Below, piece by piece: positions 31,037 through 39,247 of a stretch of DNA of 41,464 nucleotides. The notes beneath the pieces were generated by a model that did no database searches, had not been told where the DNA came from, and saw only the letters and a program-made list of their open reading frames with translations. A program made the translations under genes and the position numbers. This DNA comes from Bacteroidales bacterium (GTDB taxonomy: Bacteria > Bacteroidota > Bacteroidia > Bacteroidales > UBA932). Every line of letters starts with the position of its first letter. Position 1 is the first letter of the stretch. The stretch covers positions 1 to 41,464 of the forward strand of contig JAFRXC010000056.1 of assembly GCA_017437825.1 (NCBI GenBank). The letters are read 5' to 3'.

Positions 31037-33355
31037 CTATTTCACGATAAACTCTGAGAAGTACTCGTCGCGGAGCGCTTTCACCTTGTCCTTTCCTGTA
31101 AGGGTGCATACGCCCTGAAGAGGAAGGTCGCGGCTGGAAGATCCCACGCAGAACTTGTAATCTCCTGCGGAGATGGTCCATCCTGCCTCAGACCACCAGG
31201 CCAGCTGGTCCGGAGATACCTTGAAGTCCACTTCTTTGCTCTGTCCCGGCTCCAGTGTAACGCGGCCGAATCCCTTGAGCTGGATAGGCTTGAGCGGCTG
31301 TCCCGATGCGGGAGAGACGTAGAGCTGCACAACTTCGTCGCCCTTGCGTCCGCCAGTATTAGTGACGCGGCACCTGATGAGGATGCTGTCGTCTCCGGTC
31401 TTGGCGGAAGGCTGTACGGAGATATCCTCATACTTGAACGTAGTATATGAAAGGCCGTAGCCGAAAGGATAGGCTATGCGGTCAAGGTCTACGTTGTTGT
31501 TGTAGCAGTAGAGCTCGCGGCTCTCAGTGGCAGGGTAGCTGAAGCAGAGCTTTCCAGAAGGATTGACCTTTCCGGAGAGGATGTCTGCAACGGCGTTTCC
31601 GCCTTCCTCACCAGGATACCAGGCCTGGATGATAGCTGCGCATCCGTCAGCGACGGCTTCCACAACTTGCGGGCGTCCTCCGAATATTACCAGGACTACA
31701 GGCTTGCCTGTGGCGATGAGATCCTTGACGAAGTCTTCCTGGTCGCCGGGGAGGCGGATGGTGGCGCGGGTGCGGTTCTCTCCGCACAGGTAGATGTTCT
31801 CGCCCATTGCGGCAACTATCACGTCACTTTCAGAAGCCAGCTTCACGGCCGCTTTCCAGTCGGTGGGGTCTGGAGACTCCACTCTGCGGACTCTCAGGCT
31901 CAGGAGCCTAGGATCTCCGTCGGCAGAGAGACCCATATCGGCCAGGGTGCTCCAGTCAACACCTCTGGAGTAATTGACGGTTCCGTCATAGCGGTTGTTC
32001 ATGCAGTCCAGGAGGGTTTCAATCTTCAGATATGTGGTAGGATCCGTGGTCTTCCTGAAGAAGAAATGCTGCATTGAAGGGTATGTGTAGTCACCCAGCA
32101 TGCTCCAATAAGAATTGGCGTTGGGGCCTACCAGGGCAATCTTCTTGCCTGCGGCAAGAGGAAGGATGCCGTTGTTCTTGAGAAGCACGATTGACTCTGT
32201 GGCAAGGTCATAAGCAGTCTGGCGATGCTCTGCAGGGTCCATGTCGATGGGGCCGTCCTGTACGAGCTTTGGATTGGGGTCGAGCAGGCCGGCGCGAGCC
32301 TTGAGGAGAAGGGCGTTCTTTACGGAACGCTCGAATGCCTCCTCTGTGATGCGTCCTTCTGCGAGAAGTTCAGGAAGGTATTTGTAGGAAGTGTTGCTGG
32401 AGAATTCCAGGTCGTTTCCGGTCATTATGGCATCTACAGCGCACTTCTTCAGGAATTCCTCATCCCTTGTGCGTCCGCCCTGCTGCACTGCGCCGTAGTC
32501 GCTGACGATTACGCCGTCATAGTGGAGGTAGTTGCGGAGGATGACGTTGATGAGGGTGTCGCTGCAGACGGCATACTCAGAACGGAACTGGCCGTAGCTG
32601 GTCATCAGGGACTTGCTGCCAGCCTTCCTGATTATGGCCTCGTGAGGGAAAAGAACCTCCTCGTAGAGTTCTTTCCAGGGCAGGGTGTTGGCTCCGCCGT
32701 AGCCCAGGAAGTGCTTTGTGGTTGCGGCTATGCCCTCCTTGAATCCTTTTGCCTGAAGGCCGGATACGAAGGCTACGCCCATTGTGGCGGTAAGGTAGCC
32801 GTCCTCTCCGTATGACTCTTCGATTCTGTTCCAGTGAGGAGTGCGGATCACGTCAACCATAGGAGAAAGCGCGAGCTGCTCGCCAATGGCGCGCATGGTC
32901 TCGGCAGTCTGCGTGGTCTTTACCTTGAGCAATGCAGGGTCCCAGGAGCAGGCTACGGCAATCTGCTGAGGATATGCCGTGGCTCCTTTTGCTGTTGCGC
33001 CGGTGATGCACTCATCGTGTATCATAGCCGGAATACCGGCCGGGACTTCGTTCATAAGATAGGCCTGAAGGTCCCTTATGAATGCCCTGATCTGGTCTGA
33101 ATCCATATCCTGGGAGCTGTACAGCTGACAGATATGGCCTATTCCGTTAGGGATAAGCTGGCGGCATTTCTCCAAGGAAAGCTTGCCGTCGATCATCAAG
33201 TCGGTCGGGTACATGCCGGCCAGCTGGGCTGCTCTCTCTTCGACGGAAAGGCGCTGGTAAACGGCATCGACCTGCTTTGCATACTGGCTGTCCGGGTTTT
33301 TGGGAGCGCAGGCTGCCAAAAGGGGGATGGCCAAAAGATAAAAGAGCTTTCTCAT
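31037..33355 (-). CDS. GH3 beta-glycosidase lipoprotein
   Basis: A 772-residue GH3 enzyme, with lipoprotein signal MRKLFYLLAIPLLAAC (Cys16). Three parts: GH3 N-terminal barrel (about 30-360) with HDECITG, KHFLGYG (Lys214-His215) and nucleophile Asp286 in GVIVSDYGAV; GH3 C-terminal domain (about 385-600) with VAAMGENIYLCGENR holding acid/base candidates; and a fibronectin-III-like end (about 660-760). It should cleave terminal beta-linked glucose or xylose from oligosaccharides in the periplasm or at the surface. The ATG at 33355 is chosen because it starts a lipoprotein signal; the longer in-frame extension would cross the -7 box at 33388-33395. Confidence 0.92.
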   Translation of the reverse strand: MRKLFYLLAIPLLAACAPKNPDSQYAKQVDAVYQRLSVEERAAQLAGMYPTDLMIDGKLSLEKCRQLIPNGIGHICQLYSSQDMDSDQIRAFIRDLQAYLMNEVPAGIPAMIHDECITGATAKGATAYPQQIAVACSWDPALLKVKTTQTAETMRAIGEQLALSPMVDVIRTPHWNRIEESYGEDGYLTATMGVAFVSGLQAKGFKEGIAATTKHFLGYGGANTLPWKELYEEVLFPHEAIIRKAGSKSLMTSYGQFRSEYAVCSDTLINVILRNYLHYDGVIVSDYGAVQQGGRTRDEEFLKKCAVDAIMTGNDLEFSSNTSYKYLPELLAEGRITEEAFERSVKNALLLKARAGLLDPNPKLVQDGPIDMDPAEHRQTAYDLATESIVLLKNNGILPLAAGKKIALVGPNANSYWSMLGDYTYPSMQHFFFRKTTDPTTYLKIETLLDCMNNRYDGTVNYSRGVDWSTLADMGLSADGDPRLLSLRVRRVESPDPTDWKAAVKLASESDVIVAAMGENIYLCGENRTRATIRLPGDQEDFVKDLIATGKPVVLVIFGGRPQVVEAVADGCAAIIQAWYPGEEGGNAVADILSGKVNPSGKLCFSYPATESRELYCYNNNVDLDRIAYPFGYGLSYTTFKYEDISVQPSAKTGDDSILIRCRVTNTGGRKGDEVVQLYVSPASGQPLKPIQLKGFGRVTLEPGQSKEVDFKVSPDQLAWWSEAGWTISAGDYKFCVGSSSRDLPLQGVCTLTGKDKVKALRDEYFSEFIVK

Positions 33356-33387
33356 ATGCTGTTTGGTTAGAAATTTGTTCTTATAGA

Positions 33388-33395
33388 CAAATATA
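33388..33395 (-). promoter_or_regulatory. -7 promoter element of the GH3 gene
   Basis: TATATTTG on the minus strand lies 32 nt upstream of the ATG at 33355. The 90-bp divergent gap to the plug-domain gene holds no clear match on the plus strand. Confidence 0.5.
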
Positions 33396-33445
33396 ATCAT
33401 TAATTCCGCTAAAATTATTATATTGTCGACTGTATGCTTAAAGAT

Positions 33446-33952
33446 ATGAAAACAAGATTTTTGATAATTGCAATCCTGGCCTGTATGATGGGCGTTCCTG
33501 CTTTCGCCCAGTTCAAGAACAGCGATGAGGCCGAAAATCCTCCTTCCAAGACTCAGTATACGTCAATCATTGACCTGCTCAGACGTGAACCTGGTCTGAC
33601 AGTCGGCGGGGCCGGTGCAGGCCAAATGCCACGGATAATTATCAGGGGAATCGGAACAAACACCTCCGAAACCCAGCCTCTGATAGTGGTGGACGGAGTC
33701 TTTACTGAAGACATTACCTATATCCATCCCGAAGAGGTCTACGACATAGAGGTAATCAAAGACGGTACCGCTGCAATGTACGGTATGCGCGGTGCAAATG
33801 GTGTGATAGAGATTACTACCAAGACCAAGCACGAAGAGGACCTGAGGACTGCTCAGGCTGCAAAGGAAGCCAGGAGCCTGGAGCGTCAGGCTAAGAAGGA
33901 GGCCCGAGCCAAAGCAAAGGCAGAGAAGAAAGCTGCCAGAGAGGCTAAATAG
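33446..33952 (+). CDS. Stand-alone TonB plug-domain protein with basic helical tail
   Basis: A 168-residue exported protein from ATG 33446 (an in-frame ATG at 33434 adds four residues). Signal peptide to about residue 21 (VPAFAQ). Residues ~38-128 are a TonB-dependent-receptor plug of SusC type: IIDLLRREPGLTV, IIIRGIGTNT, QPLIVVDGV, and EVIKDGTAAMYGMRGANGV then IEITTK. No CarboxypepD_reg domain precedes it and no beta-barrel follows. Instead residues ~130-168 are a Lys/Ala/Glu-rich helix (QAKKEARAKAKAEKKAAREAK), ending at a stop 8 bp inside the converging gene. It therefore looks complete, not truncated. Role unknown; perhaps a periplasmic partner of a TonB system or of cell-wall polymers. 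Confidence 0.8.
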   Translation: MKTRFLIIAILACMMGVPAFAQFKNSDEAENPPSKTQYTSIIDLLRREPGLTVGGAGAGQMPRIIIRGIGTNTSETQPLIVVDGVFTEDITYIHPEEVYDIEVIKDGTAAMYGMRGANGVIEITTKTKHEEDLRTAQAAKEARSLERQAKKEARAKAKAEKKAAREAK

Positions 33953-34940
33953 CCCACTCGGTCAGGATCCTGAACACCTTTCCCGGTTCTGAATTCCACT
34001 TTTCCATAGCGTCCTGAGCATCCTCGGGAGCTATGATTGCAGAGATAAACGCGTCTGCGTCTACGCCTGAAGACAGATAGGATATCACGTCCAGAAAGTC
34101 TTCGGGCGTGGCGTTTCTGGACCCCATAATGTCCAGTTCCTTCTTTACGAAAAGGCTTGTAGGCAGGCTTACGTCAGTCTTGGCATATCCGATGCAGACT
34201 ATGCGGCCGGTGAATGCAACTCTCTCTACGGCCATCCTATAGGTTGGGACGCTTCCGACGGCCTCTATGACCACGTCAGGGTCAGGGAGGTCTGTCCACT
34301 CCTTGAGGGAGTTGTAGGTGTAGCGCGCGCCCAGTTTCCTGGCCAGCTGGAGTTTCCCTTCGTCTATGTCGGCGGCGATTACGGTGGCTCCGCGCTGAAC
34401 TGCGCTGACGAGGGCACCCAGGCCCACCATTCCGCATCCTATAACCATCACTACGTCATCCTTGCAAATGCGCCCGCGGTCAGCTGCGTGGAAACCCACG
34501 CTCATTGGCTCGATGAGGGCTGTGTACTTCATAGGGACGCTGCCGCAGGGGATTACCTTCTGCCAGGGGAGGCAGATGTATTCCTGCATCGCGCCGTCTC
34601 TCTGAACGCCCAGAGTCTCGTTGTTCTCGCAGGCATTGGGACGCCCACGCCTGCAGGAAGCGCATTTCCCGCAGTTAGTATAAGGATTTAGGGTGACTGT
34701 CTGTCCGGGCTGGAAGCTGTCAGGGACATCGCTTCCTACTGCCTCGATGACGGCTCCTATCTCGTGGCCGGGGATGCGGGGATAGCTCACCATTGCGTTG
34801 GCACCCCTGAATGTGTTCAGGTCCGATCCGCAGAATCCCGCGTAATGAATCTTGACTTTGATTTCTCCCGGTGCCGGGAAAGGCTCCGGAGTCTGGGTAA
34901 GGCGTATGCAGCCGGGCTGCACTATCTGAAGTGTTTTCAT
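33945..34940 (-). CDS. Zinc-dependent medium-chain alcohol/sugar dehydrogenase
   Basis: A 331-residue cytoplasmic MDR dehydrogenase. Catalytic zinc ligands are Cys37 (AGFCGSD) and His59-Glu60 (PGHEIGAV); the structural zinc site is Cys90, Cys93, Cys96, Cys104 in CGKCASCRRGRPNAC; the NAD(P)-binding region reads VMVIGCGMVGLGALV. Arrangement resembles sorbitol/threonine/galactitol-type dehydrogenases. It overlaps the preceding amidohydrolase by ATGA, so they are translationally coupled. The pair probably works in one pathway, such as oxidative use of a sugar or sugar acid from the nearby glycan enzymes. Its stop overlaps the plug-protein gene by 8 bp. Confidence 0.92.
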   Translation of the reverse strand: MKTLQIVQPGCIRLTQTPEPFPAPGEIKVKIHYAGFCGSDLNTFRGANAMVSYPRIPGHEIGAVIEAVGSDVPDSFQPGQTVTLNPYTNCGKCASCRRGRPNACENNETLGVQRDGAMQEYICLPWQKVIPCGSVPMKYTALIEPMSVGFHAADRGRICKDDVVMVIGCGMVGLGALVSAVQRGATVIAADIDEGKLQLARKLGARYTYNSLKEWTDLPDPDVVIEAVGSVPTYRMAVERVAFTGRIVCIGYAKTDVSLPTSLFVKKELDIMGSRNATPEDFLDVISYLSSGVDADAFISAIIAPEDAQDAMEKWNSEPGKVFRILTEWAI

Positions 34941-35821
34941 TCTGACATGTTTTTTATGTAGGGCAGTTCGGGAAGTTCCCCGAAGCCGTAGAAATGCTTG
35001 GCGTTAAGTCCCAGGAAGGCTTCTTTCTCGCTGGGTTCCAGTTCCTTGGACTTGAGGATGAAGTCGTAGCTCATCTTGTAAGTTATGGCGCAGATGGTGC
35101 GCGGATAGTCGCTGCCCCACATCAGTTTGTCCATTCCCACCAGGTCTGCCGCGCGCCGTATGGCCTTGACGGCGGAAGGGAAGGGGTAGAACTCTGAATT
35201 GAACAGCCAGGTTATTCCGCCCGATTCAACATATACGTTTGGGGCGAGGGCCAGCTTTATCTGCTCTTCCCAGCACTTGCCTGTAACCATCCCGAAATGG
35301 CCTACGGCTATTTTCAGCCCGGGGCATTCCTGTATTGTCTCGGCAAACTGGGCTATCTGGCGGGAGTCGTCGCCCAGGCAGATGGAAAGAATCCTGCCTT
35401 CCGACTCCATCTTCTTGAAGAAATCTACAAGGGCTGGATCGTTGAGGGGGCGGTGCATCCTGTGCCCGGGAATGGCTGCGGCCTTGAATCCGTCAGGAAT
35501 GGCCAGTGGCCCTTTGTCTATGTCCAGGAGGCTGCAGCATAGGAAACGGGAAGGATACTTTGCCTCCACCTGTGCCAGATATGCGTCCTGGTTGCCGTCT
35601 ATCACTTCCTGTACCACTACGGCGGCGCCCACCTGGGCATAGTCCATATTGGACAGGAACACCTCGGCCGTGTTTGTGCCGTCGGTCATAAATGGAGGCA
35701 GCATCTGACGCTCCTCTCCCAGGAACATAGACCGTCCGTTTGGCAGAGGGTATATCTCTTTTCCATCCACCGTGGCTTCTTGGCGCAGCCACAGGTGACT
35801 GTGGGCATCGATTATAATCAT
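34937..35821 (-). CDS. Amidohydrolase-2 family protein (possible lactonase or decarboxylase)
   Basis: A 294-residue cytoplasmic TIM-barrel hydrolase starting MIIIDAHSHLW, with metal-binding His7/His9. Other marks: AAAIPGHRMHRPLND, KIAVGHFGMVTG (His) and LMWGSDYPRTI (the metal-site Asp), typical of amidohydrolase_2 (PF04909; COG3618-like sugar lactonases and 2-hydroxy-acid decarboxylases). The start is set by the HSHLW motif and the near -7 box; the longer in-frame extension is rejected. It precedes the dehydrogenase with an ATGA overlap. Lactone opening after sugar oxidation is an attractive but unproven reading. Confidence 0.88.
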   Translation of the reverse strand: MIIIDAHSHLWLRQEATVDGKEIYPLPNGRSMFLGEERQMLPPFMTDGTNTAEVFLSNMDYAQVGAAVVVQEVIDGNQDAYLAQVEAKYPSRFLCCSLLDIDKGPLAIPDGFKAAAIPGHRMHRPLNDPALVDFFKKMESEGRILSICLGDDSRQIAQFAETIQECPGLKIAVGHFGMVTGKCWEEQIKLALAPNVYVESGGITWLFNSEFYPFPSAVKAIRRAADLVGMDKLMWGSDYPRTICAITYKMSYDFILKSKELEPSEKEAFLGLNAKHFYGFGELPELPYIKNMSE

Positions 35822-35826
35822 ATTGA

Positions 35827-35834
35827 TAAAGTTA
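35827..35834 (-). promoter_or_regulatory. Near-consensus -7 box of the amidohydrolase-dehydrogenase operon
   Basis: TAACTTTA on the minus strand, one mismatch (final A for G) from TAnnTTTG, lies 5 nt before the ATG at 35821. No clear -33 element was seen. Confidence 0.35.
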
Positions 35835-35890
35835 AGTAATTTCTTTAATTTTGATGCTACTAAACGATAATAACCAAACAACAATCTATA

Positions 35891-37387
35891 ATGAAAAAAC
35901 TCTTCGCATTAGCCTTAATGTGCCTCGCCGTCACCTTGAATGCGGCAAACCTTAGATTCTCAGGCATGATAGGGGACAATATGGTCCTTCAGCAGAATAC
36001 CTCGGTAAAGATATGGGGATACGCTTCCCCCGGTGCCAGCGTGAGCGTAAGCTCCTCCTGGGGCGCGTCAGCCTCAGCAAGGGCCAATTCCAGCGGAGAG
36101 TGGGTGGCCACTCTCAAGACTCCAGCAGCCACGTTCACGCCCCAGACGGTAAGGGCCCGCAGCGGCTCCGAGAGCGTCCAGGCTTCCAACGTCCTCATCG
36201 GAGAAGTGTGGTTCTGCTCCGGTCAGAGCAATATGCAGATGACCCTCGGAGGAGGTATGGGCACTCCCGTGGAGGGATCTCTTGAAGAAGTGGCAATGTC
36301 GGGCCAGTACAAGGGCGTAAGGCATATAACCATAAAGAACGCCTCCGCAACCGAACCCCAGTTCGATGCTGAAGGGGAGTGGCAGGTGTCCAATCCCAAG
36401 AACGCGCCCCGTTTCAGCGCGGTGGCCTACTATTTCGCAAGCAGGCTTTCCAAGGCCCTGGACGTACCTGTAGGCGTCATCAACGCAAGCTGGGGCGGCA
36501 GTGAGATCACCTGCTGGATGAGCGCAGAGACTCTCAAGTCCTATTCTTCCGTAAATCTCGCCGACGCCTCCAATCCGTCTGTCAACGATATGTACAAGCC
36601 TACCATAATGTACAACGCAATGTTCCGTCCCGCCAGCAAGTACGCAGTGAGCGGAATCATCTGGTACCAGGGCGAGTCCAACGTCAGCATCCGCTGGGAC
36701 GAATACGCCTCCCTGATGACCACCATGGCCGAGACCTGGCGCAAGGACATTGGACGTGGAGACATCCCGTTCCTCATCGTCGAACTTCCTCCGTACGACT
36801 ATTACGACGGCAACTACGGCTTTCAGGACGAGCAGGGCCCCCTCCTCCGCGAGCAGCAGTTCATGGCCACAAAGACCATCCCCAACAGCGGAATCGTGGG
36901 CACCAACGACCTCACCTTCGATTACGAGCTCAACCAGGTTCACCCCTCCAACAAGCGTCCCGTTGGCGAGAGACTCTGCTATATGGCGTTGAATATGGCT
37001 TATGGCTACGATACCCTTCCTGCCCTCAACCCCAGCATGAGGGTCGCTTACGTTGATGGCGCCAAGGTCAGGGTTTACTTTGACAACGCCCGCAGCGGAT
37101 GGCTCGGAACCAATTCCATAGAGGGATTCGAACTCGCAGGCGGAGGCGGACACTTCCACAAGGCCGAGGCCACAACCGGATTCTCATTTATGGAAGGAGC
37201 ATACGTAGAACTTACATCCAAGGAAGTACCTGAGCCCAAGTTCGTGCGTTACTGCTTCAAGGATTTCCAGGTGGGAACCCTCAAGGGAGCCAACGGTCTT
37301 CCCGTCATCCCGTTCCGCGCAGAGGTGCAGCCGATGCCGGAAGAGCAGCCCCGTCCCGCAAGACCTCCGAGACCAGCAAACAACTAG
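35891..37387 (+). CDS. SASA-family O-acetylesterase (sialate O-acetylesterase-like)
   Basis: A 498-residue exported esterase. Signal peptide to about residue 18; N-terminal beta-sandwich (about 20-100: MIGDNMVLQQN, VKIWGYASPGASVSV); SGNH-type domain after it with Ser113 in CSGQSNMQ, VINASWGGSEITCWM, WYQGESN (259-263), and His351 in NQVHPSNKRPVG. The C-terminus is Pro/Arg-rich (EEQPRPARPPRPANN). The architecture is that of SASA/CE20 enzymes that remove acetyl groups from xylan or sialic acid. It is 3 bp ahead of the GH97 gene, likely co-transcribed, and would clear acetyl groups for glycosidases. Neighbours favour plant glycan rather than sialic acid. Confidence 0.9.
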   Translation: MKKLFALALMCLAVTLNAANLRFSGMIGDNMVLQQNTSVKIWGYASPGASVSVSSSWGASASARANSSGEWVATLKTPAATFTPQTVRARSGSESVQASNVLIGEVWFCSGQSNMQMTLGGGMGTPVEGSLEEVAMSGQYKGVRHITIKNASATEPQFDAEGEWQVSNPKNAPRFSAVAYYFASRLSKALDVPVGVINASWGGSEITCWMSAETLKSYSSVNLADASNPSVNDMYKPTIMYNAMFRPASKYAVSGIIWYQGESNVSIRWDEYASLMTTMAETWRKDIGRGDIPFLIVELPPYDYYDGNYGFQDEQGPLLREQQFMATKTIPNSGIVGTNDLTFDYELNQVHPSNKRPVGERLCYMALNMAYGYDTLPALNPSMRVAYVDGAKVRVYFDNARSGWLGTNSIEGFELAGGGGHFHKAEATTGFSFMEGAYVELTSKEVPEPKFVRYCFKDFQVGTLKGANGLPVIPFRAEVQPMPEEQPRPARPPRPANN

Positions 37388-37390
37388 AAA

Positions 37391-39247
37391 ATGAAACCAA
37401 GATTCATCTATATGCTGCCCCTGTTGCTTATAGGGGCAGTAGCTTGTAAGAAAAGCTTTACATCTCCGGACCGCTCCCTTTCTGTCGGAATCGACAATCA
37501 GACCCTGAAGGTGGCATACAACGGTGTAAGCGCCTTTGATGAGATACATCTCGGCCTGGTCACCCAGAATTCCGACCTGGACAACGGGCTCAAACTCAAA
37601 AAGGTTTCCCGCCAGACCCGTATATCTGACAGTTACGATATGCTGGCAGGCAAACGCCTTCATTGCAGCAACCAGGCCTCTGAGAAGACCCTTACCTTCG
37701 AGAATCCTCAGGGAGAAGAACTCAAAGTAATAGTCAGGGCATACGATGACGGTATCGCTTTCCGTTACGTAGTGCCTGAAGGTACAGTGGTTACTGAGGA
37801 CAGGACTTCCTATTTGGTAAAGGACGGCGTGAACCGCTGGTTCTCTTCCTGGCACTCTGATTATGAGAATTTCTTCCCTCTGGCTACGGACGGCAAGCCA
37901 ACGCCCTCCAGACGCCCGGGAGGGCAGGCATCCGCCCAATGGGCGTATCCAGCTCTGCTGGAGCCCGCCCCGGGCCTCTTCGCCCTCATATCGGAGGCAG
38001 ACCTTCGTCACGGAGACAGCGCTTCTTCCCTGGACAATTCCGCATCGGAACAGCGTTATTCAGTGAAACTTACCGGCTCCACAGCTTTTTGCGACGGAAT
38101 GTCGCCCTGGAGACTGGCCATAGTGGGAGACCTGTCGGCCATAACGGAATCTACGCTGGTCACCGACCTCAGTTCCCCCTGCAGGATAGAGGATACTTCC
38201 TGGATAAAGCCAGGCGTGTCATCCTGGGTTTACTGGTCAAACAACCACGGGTCAAAGTTCTTCGACCTGGACGTGGAGTTCATAGACCTTGCAGCAGATA
38301 TGGGATGGCCTTACTGCCTGATTGACTGGGAGTGGCCTGATATGGAAGATGGAAGTATGGAGGAACTGGTGGATTACGCCAAGGAGAAGGGAATAAAGAT
38401 CAATCTCTGGTACAACTCCGGTACATCCTGGATAGGACCGGGAGCGCCTCAGCCGCAGGACAGGCTCAATACAGCCGAGAACCGTGAAAGGGAATTCGCG
38501 TGGCTGGAGAGCCTGGGTGTAACGGGCGTCAAGGTAGACTTCTTCCTTCCGGACGACGCCACGATGGTGGACTATTATCTGGACATACTGGAAGATGCCG
38601 CAAGACACCATCTGCTGGTGGATTTCCACGGCTGTACCATCCCTAGGGGCTGGCAGCGCACTTGGCCCAACATGATGTCGATGGAGGCCGTATACGGGGC
38701 TGAAATGTACAATAACGGACCGATAATGACTCCTCGCGCCGCGGCGCATAACGCAACCCTGCCTTTCACCCGCAATGTGGTGGGCCCTATGGATTACACT
38801 CCCGGAACGTTCTCAGACAGCCAGTTCCCCCATATCACTACCAACGCCCACGAACTGGCCCTTCCTGTATTGTTCGAATCCGGCCTTCTGCATATGGCCG
38901 ACAGGCCCTCTGCCTATTATGGACTACCTTCGGAAGTTCGTGAAGTCCTGAGTGAAATGCCTTCCCACTGGGACGATACGCTTTTGCTTTACGGTTATCC
39001 GGGGCAGAATGCAGTCATTGCGCGCAGGAGCGGAGACAAGTGGTACATAGCTGGAATCAACGGCCTTGATTCGCCCTCTGACCTGACATTCTCACTTGAA
39101 AGGCTGAACCTGAAGGCCAAGTCCTCCATGCTCTTCTGCGACGGTGACGAAGACAGGGAAATAAAAATAACGGCTCTCCCTGAAGGGAAGGCCGAAATAA
39201 CTGTCCCTTGCCGGGCAAGGGGAGGTTTCCTGGCTGTTATCGAGTAA
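37391..39247 (+). CDS. GH97 glycosidase, retaining-type subgroup
   Basis: A 618-residue lipoprotein (IGAVAC, Cys19). Sequence layout is the GH97 one: N-terminal beta-sandwich (about 25-265), (beta/alpha)8 barrel (about 270-540) with SSWVYWSNNHG, IDWEWPDMED, and VTGVKVDFFLPDDA; HHLLVDFHGC and RGWQRTWPNMMSMEAVYGAE follow. GH97 splits into inverting enzymes (Glu base, as SusB alpha-glucosidase) and retaining enzymes with an Asp nucleophile in the KVDF position (alpha-galactosidase and related beta-L-arabinopyranosidase activity). Here Asp383 occupies that place, so a retaining enzyme is predicted; Glu432 or Glu438 is the acid/base candidate. The 3' end overlaps the next converging gene by 11 bp. 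Confidence 0.9.
   Translation: MKPRFIYMLPLLLIGAVACKKSFTSPDRSLSVGIDNQTLKVAYNGVSAFDEIHLGLVTQNSDLDNGLKLKKVSRQTRISDSYDMLAGKRLHCSNQASEKTLTFENPQGEELKVIVRAYDDGIAFRYVVPEGTVVTEDRTSYLVKDGVNRWFSSWHSDYENFFPLATDGKPTPSRRPGGQASAQWAYPALLEPAPGLFALISEADLRHGDSASSLDNSASEQRYSVKLTGSTAFCDGMSPWRLAIVGDLSAITESTLVTDLSSPCRIEDTSWIKPGVSSWVYWSNNHGSKFFDLDVEFIDLAADMGWPYCLIDWEWPDMEDGSMEELVDYAKEKGIKINLWYNSGTSWIGPGAPQPQDRLNTAENREREFAWLESLGVTGVKVDFFLPDDATMVDYYLDILEDAARHHLLVDFHGCTIPRGWQRTWPNMMSMEAVYGAEMYNNGPIMTPRAAAHNATLPFTRNVVGPMDYTPGTFSDSQFPHITTNAHELALPVLFESGLLHMADRPSAYYGLPSEVREVLSEMPSHWDDTLLLYGYPGQNAVIARRSGDKWYIAGINGLDSPSDLTFSLERLNLKAKSSMLFCDGDEDREIKITALPEGKAEITVPCRARGGFLAVIE

Noticed and set aside
33446-33952. Plug gene as the start of a frameshifted SusC receptor
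   Set aside because: No barrel sequence follows in any plus frame; the next gene is a dehydrogenase on the other strand, and the tail looks native.
36074-37159. Long antisense ORF (361 codons) over the SASA esterase gene
   Set aside because: No signal, motif or domain in its translation; the plus-strand frame has a full esterase. Long antisense frames are a by-product of codon bias.
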